This document shows, one piece after another, positions 43,023-52,247 of a DNA stretch of 64,000 bases; position 1 is the stretch's first letter; the number at the start of each line of letters is the position of its first letter. The position numbers and the translations under genes were made by a program. Source of the stretch: Lachnospiraceae bacterium NE2001. Its GTDB lineage: Bacteria > Bacillota > Clostridia > Lachnospirales > Lachnospiraceae. The DNA is taken from assembly GCA_900110635.1 (NCBI GenBank), contig FOEK01000009.1, forward strand, positions 62,001 through 126,000, given 5' to 3'. The notes beneath the pieces are model-generated. The model was not told the origin of the DNA. It did no database searches and saw only the letters and a list, made by a program, of their open reading frames with translations.

Positions 43023-44261
43023 ATGACTAAAAAAGAGATTAACGAGATTAAAGCACTATTTGACACAATTCATGACTGTGGTATCCTACAGCTTGCAGGC
43101 TGCTATGTGAATGGAGAGAAGGCTAAGGTAAAAACCTTCAGGGACTCCTTCTATAACCTTCCAGAGGAGGAAATGTATAAATATCTGGAGATTTTCAGAA
43201 AGACTCTATCCGGCACCCCAGGAAAGAATCTTCAGGATATGAGCTTTGTGGATCAGGATAATGCTAAGTTTGGAAAGGGTCTGCTGCAGAAGCTTCGCAA
43301 ATCAGAACTGAAGGATGACGCGGCGTTAGAAGAGTTCTATGACAAGGTAATAGAAACCTACAACTATGTAGGCAATTATCTGATTCTGCTTATAAATGAA
43401 ACCTATGATATACCTGGCGTTACCACTGATGGTATAGAAATGGACGATGCTTCAGATGAGATATATAACTACATTCTGTGCAGTATATGCCCTATGAAGC
43501 TGACTAAGCCTGGACTTGGCTTTGATGATGATCTGGGAGAGATACATACCTTAAGGCAGATCTTTGCTGTGGAGCTTCCGGATAATGGCTTCCTGTTTCC
43601 TTCATTTAATGAGAGGAGCTCAGATGACAGCGAGGTTCTGTATTTCAGCAGGAAGACAGATATACTTCAGGATGCCTTTCTGGAAAAGGTGCTGGATGTA
43701 TCATCAACTCTTCCTGCTAAACAGCAGAAGGAGGGCTTTAATGAGTTTGTATCTGTAGTCCTTGGAAAAGAGTCCAGCTTTGACACAGTACTTTCTATTC
43801 AGAAGAATCTTAAGGAAACTGTAAATAATAAGAAACAGGAAGCTGCAGGTGAGACGGTATTCTTGGATAAAGATTCTATGAGAGGTGTCTTTGAGAAGAG
43901 TGGCGTATCAAGCGATAGCCTTACTGTATTCGATAAAAAGTTTGATGAGCAGTTTGATATGCAGAAGATTATTGAGAAACAGATTGAATCTGAAATAGGT
44001 GATGAGACAGTGGAGGTAGAGGGCAGTGCTTCCAGCAGACATAGTGACTATGTCCCAAGTATCAAGGTTGAAGAGAAACTTCTTGCAGATAATGTGGCTC
44101 CTATAAAGAACTTTGAGGTTCGAAATAAGAATATGGTGCTTCGTGTCAGCAGTAAGCATACAGATATCATTGATACCAGAATTATAGATGGCAAGAAATG
44201 TCTCGTGATAGAGGTTACTGATGATATGACTGTAAATGGTATTCCGGTGGAGAATAAATAG
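43023..44261 (+). CDS. DUF4317 family protein
   Basis: A 412-residue soluble protein matching DUF4317, a family found mainly in Lachnospiraceae. It has MTKKEINEIK at the start, GCYVNGEKAKVKTFRDSF, and an Ile/Lys-rich end with HTDIIDTRIIDGKKCLVIEV. There is no signal peptide or membrane segment and no known catalytic motif. It lies 24 bases after the flavoprotein gene, without a shared theme. Function unknown. Confidence 0.8.
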   Translation: MTKKEINEIKALFDTIHDCGILQLAGCYVNGEKAKVKTFRDSFYNLPEEEMYKYLEIFRKTLSGTPGKNLQDMSFVDQDNAKFGKGLLQKLRKSELKDDAALEEFYDKVIETYNYVGNYLILLINETYDIPGVTTDGIEMDDASDEIYNYILCSICPMKLTKPGLGFDDDLGEIHTLRQIFAVELPDNGFLFPSFNERSSDDSEVLYFSRKTDILQDAFLEKVLDVSSTLPAKQQKEGFNEFVSVVLGKESSFDTVLSIQKNLKETVNNKKQEAAGETVFLDKDSMRGVFEKSGVSSDSLTVFDKKFDEQFDMQKIIEKQIESEIGDETVEVEGSASSRHSDYVPSIKVEEKLLADNVAPIKNFEVRNKNMVLRVSSKHTDIIDTRIIDGKKCLVIEVTDDMTVNGIPVENK

Positions 44262-44294
44262 AATAAGAACATAAAAAAGAGGCTTTATGGATAT

Positions 44295-45389
44295 ATGGTG
44301 AAGAGATTAAAAAAGTATTTGATGGGGATTACTAGTTTATGTCTGATCCTGGGAATGACGGGCTGTGGTATTCCTGCTTCTACACAGAGTGCCACACAGA
44401 CTTCTCCACAGACTGCTACTCAGGTGACAACCCAGGAGATAATTGATGATGCAATGAGTGTTACCTCCGGAAAGGATATAACATTTTACGCAATAATGAT
44501 AAAGGGTGAATATTTTGAAATATATCAGGAGGGTGACTGGGGAAGAACTCAGGAGCTTTTTCTTGATCAGGGTGGTATGTATCCTCCTATGGAGGAAGGA
44601 CAGGTCGTTAAGATCGTAGGAAATATTCAGATATATAATGGCGGTGAGTCCGGTTATTCAAATGAGAAGTTTATCCAGAAGATTAAGTCTTACGAGGTGA
44701 TAGGCTACAGAGATCTTCTGGAGGTCATTGATATAGCTGATGCGTCCAACAATACATTTAATGGCGAGCATCCTATTCTTAAGTTTCAGGATATGAATGA
44801 TACTTACTTCCTGTTTCCATATGCTGATGATGCAGTTGTATATAAGGATGGCGAGCTCTTTATGGAATATAACAATGAGAATTATATGAATCAGGAATAT
44901 CCGCAGCAGTTCTTTGAGCATCTAGAAGAGGTCAAGGAAGAGGCTTCATTGGAAGCAACGGATACCGATGCTGAGAGTAATGAGATTGGAGAGAACGGTT
45001 CTGATGAAAATGGTTCAGGATCAGATGGAACTGATGAGGATGGTAATTCAGATATAGAATACGTGGAAGTGGATGGATATAAGCAGATAACTCAGACCAC
45101 AGCACAGAAGCTGATGGAAACTGAAGAGGATTATATAATTCTGGATGTCAGAACTGATGAAGAGTATTACGAAGAGCATATTCCAGGTGCTATTAATTAT
45201 GCAAATGAGGCTATTGATGATGAAAAAATACCAGATCTTCCTGACTTGGACCAGATGATCCTGGTATACTGCAGGAGCGGCAGACGCAGTAAGGATGCTG
45301 CAAGAAAGCTGGCAAAGATAGGTTATACAAATGTGTATGAGTTTGGTGGTATAATAAACTGGACTGGACCGAAGGAAACGGAATTTTAA
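44295..45389 (+). CDS. Lipoprotein with a paralogous N-terminal domain fused to a rhodanese domain
   Basis: A 364-residue lipoprotein with a lipobox ending at Cys24 (GMTGCG). Residues about 55-205 are related to the first domain of the lipoprotein at 9441-10736. A Ser/Asp/Gly/Glu linker (about 220-255) leads to a rhodanese domain (about 262-364): ILDVRTDEEYYEEHIPGAINYANE and the active-site loop YCRSGRRS with Cys326. Extracellular sulphur-transfer, redox or anion handling is likely. It ends 65 bases before feoAB, so a role in metal or sulphide handling at the membrane is plausible but unproven. Confidence 0.85.
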   Translation: MVKRLKKYLMGITSLCLILGMTGCGIPASTQSATQTSPQTATQVTTQEIIDDAMSVTSGKDITFYAIMIKGEYFEIYQEGDWGRTQELFLDQGGMYPPMEEGQVVKIVGNIQIYNGGESGYSNEKFIQKIKSYEVIGYRDLLEVIDIADASNNTFNGEHPILKFQDMNDTYFLFPYADDAVVYKDGELFMEYNNENYMNQEYPQQFFEHLEEVKEEASLEATDTDAESNEIGENGSDENGSGSDGTDEDGNSDIEYVEVDGYKQITQTTAQKLMETEEDYIILDVRTDEEYYEEHIPGAINYANEAIDDEKIPDLPDLDQMILVYCRSGRRSKDAARKLAKIGYTNVYEFGGIINWTGPKETEF

Positions 45390-45454
45390 TCCAAGAAGTT
45401 ATTTAGTCAAATGGGTTATTAACTCATTTACACATCAAAGGAGAACAATACAAT

Positions 45455-47860
45455 ATGACGTTAAGAGAACTAGCGGTAGGCGAGACCTGCGTTATTAACT
45501 CTGTTGGCGGAGAGGGAGCTCTTCGTCAACATTTTCTTGATATGGGTGTTATCCCGGGAGTGGAAGTGACTCTTGTTAAGCTGGCTCCTATGGGGGATCC
45601 TATGGAGCTGAGAATACATGGGTACGAGCTGACGCTTAGACTTGCGGATGCGGAGCAGATAGAGGTTGTGACTGTAACTAAGGATAGCGAAGATGCTTCT
45701 GATAATAAGGATAACGACGAGATAAAGAAGAACTCTGGAAAATCAGGAAAGAGCTCTGATAAAGAAGAAGATAAAGATAAGAAAAAGCATAAGCACCATC
45801 CTGGGCTTGGTGAGGGCGGTATATACCACGACCATACCAAGGAGAAGAAACTGCCACACGGAACGCTGCTTACATTTGCCCTTGCAGGTAATCAGAACAG
45901 TGGAAAGACAACACTCTTTAATCAGCTGACTGGCTCCAATCAGCACGTGGGTAACTTTCCGGGTGTTACGGTAGATAGAAAGAGTGGAGTTATAAAGGGC
46001 CATAATAACACTGAGGTGGTTGATCTGCCTGGTATTTATTCTCTGTCTCCTTATACCGATGAGGAGATAGTATCACGACAGTACATTATCGGTGAGAAGC
46101 CGAAGGGCATCATCAATATAGTGGATGCTATGAACATAGAGAGAAATCTGTACCTCACTATGCAGCTTATAGAGCTGGATGTGCCTATCGTTCTGGCACT
46201 CAACATGATGGATGAGGTAAGAGGTAATGGGGGCTCTATTAACATTAATGCTATGGAGGCGTTACTAGGAATTCCTGTAGTTCCTATTTCAGCGGCAAAG
46301 AATGAAGGTGTAGATGAGCTTATAAGCCACGCGCTTCACGTGGCCAAGTATCAGGAAAGCCCTGGAAAGAAGGACTTCTGTGATGAGTCAGATCACGGTG
46401 GAGCGGTACATAGATGTCTCCACGGTATTATGCACCTTATTGAAGATCACGCGAAGGCTGCTGAGATTCCGGTAAGATTTGCGGCAAATAAGGTGATAGA
46501 GGGAGATAATCGTGTTATAGATGCGCTGAACCTTTCACAGAATGAAAAGGAAATGGTTGAGCACATTATTGTTCAGATGGAGGAAGAGAGAGGTTTGGAC
46601 AGATCTGCTGCGATAGCGGATATGAGATTCTCTTTTATAGATAAGCTGGTTAAGGAGACGGTTGTTAAGCCGGCGGAGAGTAAGGAACGGGAGCGGAGTG
46701 AAAAGATAGACAAGATCCTTACGGGCAAGTTTACTGCGATTCCGAGCTTCGTACTCATAATGGCTGTGATCGCATTTCTCACCTTTAATAGTCTGGGGGC
46801 ATGGTTACAGGGACTCCTGGAGTCAGGGATTGGTTTTGTAACTGACAAGCTGGATGCGGCACTTACTGCCTGGAATGTTAATGACGTTATTCATTCTCTG
46901 ATCATCGATGGGATCTTCAGTGGTGTGGGAAGCGTGCTGAGCTTCCTGCCTATCATTATTCTGCTGTTTTTCTTCCTGTCGCTTCTGGAGGATACGGGCT
47001 ACATGGCCAGAGTTGCCTTCGTGATGGACAGACCTCTTCGTAAGCTGGGTCTTTCGGGACGAAGCATAGTGCCGATGCTGATTGGCTTTGGCTGTTCGGT
47101 GCCTGGTGTAATGTCAAGCCGTACCATGCCGTCGGAGCGGGATAGAAAGATGACCATAATGCTGATCCCATTTATGAGTTGTACCGCAAAGTATCCTATA
47201 TATGGATTTCTTGTAGCAGCATTTTTTCCAGGTAAAGGAGCACTTATCATCATAGCGCTTTATCTGCTTGGAATCATTGTGGGAATCGTTACGGCTCTTG
47301 TATCAAAGCGGTTCGTTTTTAAAGGCGAGGCGGTTCCTTTCGTTATGGAGCTTCCAAACTATCGTATGCCAGGGGCTAAGAACGTGGCACAGCTGATGTG
47401 GGAGAAGGCGAAGGACTTTTTGGTTAAAGCCTTTACTATAATCTTTGTGGCGACCATCGTTATATGGTTCCTGCAGACATTTAATCTTCACCTGGGTCTT
47501 GCTGAAGATCCAGCTGAAAGTATACTTGCAAAGGCGGCAGGACTTATCGCACCTGTCTTTGCACCACTTGGTTTCGGTGATTGGCGTGTTGTAACGGCAC
47601 TTATTACAGGCTTTATGGCGAAAGAGAGCGTGGTATCTACCCTTACAATTCTGACAGAGGGAAATATTACCGGATTTATTGGAACTGCGGCGGCAGCATC
47701 CCTTCTGGTATTCTGCCTGCTCTATACTCCTTGCGTTGCAGCCATAGCTTCAGTAAAGCGCGAGCTGGGACGCAAATGGGCACTGGTAATGGTAGCACTT
47801 CAGTGCACTGTGGCATGGCTTGTAGCATTGCTCGTATATCTAATTGCTTCACTTGTGTAA
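45455..47860 (+). CDS. feoB: Ferrous iron transporter, FeoA-FeoB fusion
   Basis: An 801-residue fusion. FeoA-like SH3 domain (residues 1-75: RELAVGETCVINSVGGEG and DMGVIPGVEVTL), then a charged Lys/Asp linker with a His-rich stretch (KKHKHHPG ... YHDH, about 110-128). The FeoB G domain (about 140-300) follows with P-loop GNQNSGKT (145-152), switch DLPGIYSLSPYT and NMMDE as the guanine-specificity motif. Then come a helical domain and the membrane part with Gate motifs (FGCSVPGVMSSRTM and a C-terminal CLLYTPCVAAIASVKRE). It imports Fe2+ under anaerobic conditions. A GTGCA repeat begins at the base after the stop. Confidence 0.95.
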   Translation: MTLRELAVGETCVINSVGGEGALRQHFLDMGVIPGVEVTLVKLAPMGDPMELRIHGYELTLRLADAEQIEVVTVTKDSEDASDNKDNDEIKKNSGKSGKSSDKEEDKDKKKHKHHPGLGEGGIYHDHTKEKKLPHGTLLTFALAGNQNSGKTTLFNQLTGSNQHVGNFPGVTVDRKSGVIKGHNNTEVVDLPGIYSLSPYTDEEIVSRQYIIGEKPKGIINIVDAMNIERNLYLTMQLIELDVPIVLALNMMDEVRGNGGSININAMEALLGIPVVPISAAKNEGVDELISHALHVAKYQESPGKKDFCDESDHGGAVHRCLHGIMHLIEDHAKAAEIPVRFAANKVIEGDNRVIDALNLSQNEKEMVEHIIVQMEEERGLDRSAAIADMRFSFIDKLVKETVVKPAESKERERSEKIDKILTGKFTAIPSFVLIMAVIAFLTFNSLGAWLQGLLESGIGFVTDKLDAALTAWNVNDVIHSLIIDGIFSGVGSVLSFLPIIILLFFFLSLLEDTGYMARVAFVMDRPLRKLGLSGRSIVPMLIGFGCSVPGVMSSRTMPSERDRKMTIMLIPFMSCTAKYPIYGFLVAAFFPGKGALIIIALYLLGIIVGIVTALVSKRFVFKGEAVPFVMELPNYRMPGAKNVAQLMWEKAKDFLVKAFTIIFVATIVIWFLQTFNLHLGLAEDPAESILAKAAGLIAPVFAPLGFGDWRVVTALITGFMAKESVVSTLTILTEGNITGFIGTAAAASLLVFCLLYTPCVAAIASVKRELGRKWALVMVALQCTVAWLVALLVYLIASLV

Positions 47861-47920
47861 TGTGCAATGGTGCAATGGGGTCTGTCCCCATTGCACCTAG
47901 GTCTGTCCCTTTCTGCACAT
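47861..47920. repeat. GTGCA-family composite repeat, reverse orientation (locus A3)
   Basis: It begins directly after the feoB TAA. GGTGCAATGGGG (47869-47880) pairs with CCCCATTGCACC (47886-47897). An outer TGTGCA (47861-47866) pairs with TGCACA (47914-47919). The half-unit GGTCTGTCCC lies on the 3' side, so the composite unit is inverted relative to loci A2, A6 and A7. Confidence 0.88.
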
Positions 47921-47954
47921 ATAATTGTTTGAAAATATTTTTCTGGGGGTTTTT

Positions 47955-49499
47955 ATGTTTAGGATTAAAGGTATTTTAAAAAGAGGATTATGTTTAGGAC
48001 TATCACTCACGCTTGTTTTGTCTTGTGCTTCCTGTGGTAAGGAGGAAATAGTTGGAGATGATTATAGTGCTCAGTCAGATAAAACGACTGCGGAGTCTGA
48101 TTCTAAGTCCGATTCTGAGTCTGATCCTGTATCTGATTCTGGGTCTGATTTTGAAAATCTAGATAATGCTGGACGTAGCCTAACTGAAATATTTGGTGAA
48201 AATATATCTGCTACTGATGGATTTAATGTAGGGAATGTTACTGTGGAATACGCCCTTGATTATAAGGTTCCTGAGGTTGAAAAGATAAATCTATATGAAG
48301 GTAATTTCATTGAAGATAATTCTGAGATAGAGAAACAGATTGTAAGTAGTTTCTTTGGTGGAACAGAGCAAAACCTTGATGAGATTAAATATGTAAATGA
48401 AACAGATTATATACTTCTTCTATATAAATATAGAAGTATATTGGATTCAGCATCTTCAGGTAGTTCTAATGGAGCGTCTAGTGATGGTATAACCTTGGAC
48501 ATTATTGATTCCTCATTTGAAGAGGTTTACACCTGGGTGGATGAGTCATCCTATTATATTCACATGTATGAAGGTGAATATAATGGAACTAGATTCGGAA
48601 TGATATATTCTTATGATAAGACCAGTTTAAAAAGAAATATATATATATGTCCAATAAGTATAGATGAATATTTCCCTGATCAAGATGTGAAAACCATGTT
48701 TGTTGTAGATCAGGATTCTGATTATGGAACGAATAATGTATGTACAATGTCTGAGGCGGATATAGAGTCTGAAGCGAGTGTCGTTGTGGCGAAGCTTGGC
48801 CTCGGTGAAGATGATGTTAAGATATCATTTGATCCGAGTATGGCACCTCCTGATGAGGATGTTTTTTGGGCAAACTATGAAAATGAAGCTTATAACAAGA
48901 TGCCTAAACTTGTCTTTTCAGATTCGGATATTATATTCACGGTTGGAAAGCTAAATATTTCAAATCCTGCGGGACGTACATATGCTTATAAGATATTAAA
49001 AGAACAGCCTTTTGAACAGCAGATGGGAAATGGACAATCAGAAGATGCGATTTTAACAGAAAATGGATATGCAGTATATTTTTGTTCGATGCCTTTTTCT
49101 GAGAATGTTGAGCCTGAGGCGCCGTCCACATTCAATAGAGGTAGTGTTTTATTCACAGATAAAGGGCTCTTTTTAGCTGATATTTCTGTGATAACTGAAA
49201 TGGTAGATGTAGTCGAAGGTGTTTCACTTCTTTCGTTTGATGAAATAAAAGAGCATTTTAAAGAGGCTCTAAATAATGATCCTGATATTTCTAAAAAATC
49301 ATCAGGTAGCCTGGACGTTATCAGCGTAAGCTTTACATATGTTCTAATTCAGGACGAGGAAAGTGGTAAAGCAAAATATGTTCCTGCCTGGTATTTTATA
49401 ACAAAGGATAATAAGCTTAAGGACGGAGATCAGAATGTTACTTATTCCCATGTAATAAGCGCTATTGATGGATCGGATTTAAAAGATATGATTAGATAA
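47955..49499 (+). CDS. Lipoprotein with Ser-Asp repeat, function unknown
   Basis: A 514-residue lipoprotein. ATG 47955 is chosen because GGGGGT lies upstream; an in-frame TTG at 47925 is rejected. The signal peptide ends in the lipobox at Cys27 (CASCG). A short Ser/Asp-rich stalk (about residues 37-63) anchors a large extracellular domain. The C-terminal part (IKEHFKEALNNDPD ... SGKAKYVPAWYFITKDNK) resembles the YycI/YycH-like beta folds of regulatory lipoproteins (weak impression). Nothing in the neighbourhood fixes its role. Confidence 0.65.
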   Translation: MFRIKGILKRGLCLGLSLTLVLSCASCGKEEIVGDDYSAQSDKTTAESDSKSDSESDPVSDSGSDFENLDNAGRSLTEIFGENISATDGFNVGNVTVEYALDYKVPEVEKINLYEGNFIEDNSEIEKQIVSSFFGGTEQNLDEIKYVNETDYILLLYKYRSILDSASSGSSNGASSDGITLDIIDSSFEEVYTWVDESSYYIHMYEGEYNGTRFGMIYSYDKTSLKRNIYICPISIDEYFPDQDVKTMFVVDQDSDYGTNNVCTMSEADIESEASVVVAKLGLGEDDVKISFDPSMAPPDEDVFWANYENEAYNKMPKLVFSDSDIIFTVGKLNISNPAGRTYAYKILKEQPFEQQMGNGQSEDAILTENGYAVYFCSMPFSENVEPEAPSTFNRGSVLFTDKGLFLADISVITEMVDVVEGVSLLSFDEIKEHFKEALNNDPDISKKSSGSLDVISVSFTYVLIQDEESGKAKYVPAWYFITKDNKLKDGDQNVTYSHVISAIDGSDLKDMIR

Positions 49500-49503
49500 C
49501 TTG

Positions 49504-49534
49504 GTGCAGTGGGGTCCGTCCCCGCTGCACTTTT
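49504..49534. repeat. GTGCA-family repeat (locus A4), terminator-like
   Basis: GTGCAGTGGGG (49504-49514) and CCCCGCTGCAC (49520-49530) pair with one wobble and are followed by TTTT. It starts four bases after a TAA stop and ends at the next gene's GAGGGG. Confidence 0.9.
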
Positions 49535-49543
49535 GAGGGGATA

Positions 49544-50095
49544 ATGATGGAAGAGGTGAAGTTGAAAAAGTGGGATTGGTTCCGTGATCATATGGAATAC
49601 TTTCTGGTATATTGCCTGATAGGCTGGATTTATGAATCTATCTGGTGCTGCTGGATATATCATAAACTGGGATTTATAAATCGTGGCTTTCTTTTTGGCC
49701 CGTGGATTCCTATATATGGAATAGGCTTTTTTATTATATATGGGCTTTTTAAACTGATAAGAGTTAAGAATCCTATACTTGTTTTTATTGTCGGTACTGC
49801 AATTGCTACTGGTATTGAACTCCTGGCTAGTTATATAATCGAGGCTGTGATGCACAGAAAACTGTGGGATTATACGGGCTACTTCTTGAACTTTCAGGGG
49901 AGAATAGCATTTGAAGCCAGCATGATGTTTGGTATAATGATCTTCGCGGCTATATGCCTGATTCATCCTGCGATTAAAAAAATGCAGGAAAAGATCCATG
50001 ACAGCAAGGTTCATAACGTGATATTTATTATCATATCATCACTGTTCTTTATTGATCTTGTGGCAAGAATCTGGCTGGGGAGCAATATGAAATGA
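49544..50095 (+). CDS. CmpB-type putative ABC transporter membrane protein
   Basis: A 183-residue protein with five or so hydrophobic helices. It shows YCLIGWIYESIWC and GFLFGPWIPIYGIG, the signature of the putative ABC-transporter type IV family PF06541. No ATPase gene is adjacent. The stop overlaps the next start (ATGA), so the next small protein is translationally coupled. Function of the family is not established. Confidence 0.82.
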   Translation: MMEEVKLKKWDWFRDHMEYFLVYCLIGWIYESIWCCWIYHKLGFINRGFLFGPWIPIYGIGFFIIYGLFKLIRVKNPILVFIVGTAIATGIELLASYIIEAVMHRKLWDYTGYFLNFQGRIAFEASMMFGIMIFAAICLIHPAIKKMQEKIHDSKVHNVIFIIISSLFFIDLVARIWLGSNMK

Positions 50096-50628
50096 GTAGA
50101 AGGATAAACTTTTTTGCAACTGAAAAGGATATGGTGAGCCTGCTTAAAGAAGTAGAGGAAACGATACCATTTGATGTTAAATATATTCTTTCGTATGATA
50201 TAAATATAGTTACTGAAAAAGTGCTTGAGTATAAAAATGTTGAGCAGATTCCGAATCTTGATAGGTTGACAAAGGGACATAGTGAGAAGAGTTTTCTGAT
50301 CACGCGTAGTGACGTGAAGCCTGAGATTAAGGATACTCCGATCGGAGTGAAGGTAAACCAGGGGGAAAATCCAGAATCTGTAGGCTTTGATCCAAGTGGA
50401 TTCAGCGAAGATGGAAGCTGCCTTATACATGGCATCTTTTCGATGATGGAGGAAAATGTTATCTCAAAGGAGCTTTTTAATACAATACGAAGGCTCATGA
50501 ATAAACATTTTATTAAGTTGCGAGGCTGGTATTTTGGTGATGATGCAAAGTCACTTTGTGGACAGGTGAGATATATATGTATCGGCGTGAATGAGCCTGA
50601 GGAATACGACTTTCATCCTGAGTTTTAG
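50092..50628 (+). CDS. Hypothetical protein coupled to the CmpB-type membrane protein
   Basis: A 178-residue soluble protein without signal peptide or recognised motif; mixed alpha/beta composition, ending RYICIGVNEPEEYDFHPEF. Its ATG overlaps the preceding stop (ATGA), which supports it being a real gene and cotranslated. No family recognised. Confidence 0.65.
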   Translation: MSRRINFFATEKDMVSLLKEVEETIPFDVKYILSYDINIVTEKVLEYKNVEQIPNLDRLTKGHSEKSFLITRSDVKPEIKDTPIGVKVNQGENPESVGFDPSGFSEDGSCLIHGIFSMMEENVISKELFNTIRRLMNKHFIKLRGWYFGDDAKSLCGQVRYICIGVNEPEEYDFHPEF

Positions 50629-50668
50629 GTAAGTTTTAGAAAGGAATTACTACTTAGTTTTAACTGAT

Positions 50669-51358
50669 ATGAAGATAAAGAAAATACTGACAAAGCTGAT
50701 CGTGATTTGCTTGATTACGTGTTTTGTCATTGGTGCTATAGTTTTAGGTTTAAACTTTTATATTATAAAATCTGTAAAAAGAAATGTAATCTCTGTTGAT
50801 GATACTGCATCTCTTGAGGATGTGGACTGTATAATAGTTTTAGGCTGTGGAGTTTATGCAGATGGAACTTTAAGTCCTATGCTGAACGATAGACTCAGTC
50901 TTGCGGCTGATGTGTATGGAAAGGGAGCTTCAGAGAAGCTTCTAATGTCTGGTGATCATGGCACTGAATACTACAATGAGGTCAGTGCTATGAAGAACTA
51001 CATGACTTCTAACGGTATTGCTTCATCATCTGATATTTTTATGGACCATGCAGGATTTTCAACTTACGAAAGCATCTACCGCGTAAAAGAAATCTTTGGT
51101 GCTAAGAAGATAGTGATCGTCACGAATACATATCATCTCTATCGTGCGCTGTATATTGCTAAATGTTTTGGACTGGATGCGTATGGTGTTGGTGTTGATG
51201 ATACCTATACTGGAAGAGAGTATAGAGAGGTTCGTGAGATCCTAGCAAGAGATAAGGATTTTGCGAAATGTATTGTAAAACCTGAGCCAACATTTCTTGG
51301 TGAATCCATAGATCTTAAAGGTGATGGAAATGTAACAGAAGATAAAAGTACAGATTAA
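50669..51358 (+). CDS. YdcF/SanA-family (DUF218) membrane protein
   Basis: A 229-residue protein with one N-terminal membrane helix (about 8-30) and a DUF218 domain. The domain has CIIVLGCGVYADGTLSPMLNDR, LLMSGDHGTEYYNEV and VTNTYHLYRA, matching SanA/YdcF. SanA affects cell-envelope permeability in enterobacteria; the Gram-positive role is unclear. Its 3' end carries a 23-base tandem duplication that runs into a GTGCA repeat. Confidence 0.85.
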   Translation: MKIKKILTKLIVICLITCFVIGAIVLGLNFYIIKSVKRNVISVDDTASLEDVDCIIVLGCGVYADGTLSPMLNDRLSLAADVYGKGASEKLLMSGDHGTEYYNEVSAMKNYMTSNGIASSSDIFMDHAGFSTYESIYRVKEIFGAKKIVIVTNTYHLYRALYIAKCFGLDAYGVGVDDTYTGREYREVREILARDKDFAKCIVKPEPTFLGESIDLKGDGNVTEDKSTD

Positions 51359-51377
51359 CAGAAGATAAAAGAACAGG
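51333..51377 (+). repeat. 23-bp tandem duplication abutting repeat A5
   Basis: TAACAGAAGATAAAAG-type copies at 51333-51355 and 51356-51377. The first is coding and the second starts with the TAA stop and ends exactly where the GTGCA palindrome begins. Confidence 0.8.
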
Positions 51378-51409
51378 TGCAGTGGGGACGGACCCCGCTG
51401 CACTTTTTT
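51377..51409. repeat. GTGCA-family repeat (locus A5), upstream of the RAYT gene
   Basis: GTGCAGTGGGG (51377-51387) and CCCCGCTGCAC (51393-51403) flank ACGGA and are followed by six T. It lies about 100 bases before the RAYT start. Confidence 0.92.
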
Positions 51410-51507
51410 GTTTTATTTAGAAGGTATTTATGATAATATAATTTTCAATTGTTTGTTCGTTAATAAAATGTCATTGAGTCTCGAGTTACTAGAAAGGAGT
51501 GGGTAAC

Positions 51508-52245
51508 TTGCCAAGAAAACCTAGAGTATTTGAGGCTCAAGGATATCTGCACATCATCGTAAGAGGAAATGCAAAACAAATCATTTTCGAATGCGATGGT
51601 GATTATTTATATTTCATTTCCCTTTTGAAAAAGTATTCGGAAGAAACAGGTGTGCGTGTTTGTGCTTATTGTTTAATGAGCAATCATGTCCATTTGCTTG
51701 TTTATTATGAAAATGATAGCGTTCCAGTACTGATGAAAAAGTTAGGCGTTGCCTATACAAGTTATTATAACTGGAAATATGATCGGGTTGGTCACTTGTT
51801 TCAAGGGCGTTACAAGTCTGAACTTGTAATGGATGAACGTTATTATTTGACGGTGTTCAGGTATATTTTGAATAATCCTGTAAAAGCTGGAATATGTGAG
51901 GCGGCCAAATACAAATGGAGTAGCTTCGATATTTTTTCGAAGAGAAACCATTTTGTTGATACAACGCTTATTCTGGAGCTTGTTGGTGGCTATGATGAAT
52001 ATATTCGTTTTATGGGAGAACCTAATTCTGACGAATGCATGGAGTACGAATCGATAGCGCATAATGATAAATGGGCGATCGATGTAATGAATCGGGTTTT
52101 GGGTATACAAAGCGGAAATGAAATAAAAACGTACGACAAGATTAAAAGGGATGCAGCTATCCGAAAGCTAAAAGAAAATGGATTAAGCCAAAATCAAATA
52201 GCCAGAATAACTGGTTTGGGTCGTGGAGTAATTCAAAAAGCATAA
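51508..52245 (+). CDS. REP-associated tyrosine transposase (RAYT, Y1_Tnp family)
   Basis: A 245-residue IS200/IS605-like single-strand transposase domain protein. TTG 51508 is chosen: it gives the usual MPRKPR N terminus and lies eight bases after AAGGAG, while the GTG at 51499 overlaps that site. Metal-binding HVH is at residues 60-62 (LMSNHVHLLVY), the nucleophile candidate Tyr119 lies in FRYILNNPVKAG, and GHLFQGRYKSE is also typical. A C-terminal helix-turn-helix (about 215-245, LKENGLSQNQIARITGLG) probably reads the palindrome. GTGCA repeats lie 100 bases upstream and two bases downstream, as expected for a RAYT with its REP elements. Likely nicks or moves those palindromes as single strands. 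Confidence 0.9.
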   Translation: MPRKPRVFEAQGYLHIIVRGNAKQIIFECDGDYLYFISLLKKYSEETGVRVCAYCLMSNHVHLLVYYENDSVPVLMKKLGVAYTSYYNWKYDRVGHLFQGRYKSELVMDERYYLTVFRYILNNPVKAGICEAAKYKWSSFDIFSKRNHFVDTTLILELVGGYDEYIRFMGEPNSDECMEYESIAHNDKWAIDVMNRVLGIQSGNEIKTYDKIKRDAAIRKLKENGLSQNQIARITGLGRGVIQKA

Positions 52246-52247
52246 AA

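Noticed and set aside
47581-47979. Alternative-frame protein within feoB and repeat A3
   Set aside because: It overlaps the conserved C terminus of FeoB in another frame and has atypical codon use.
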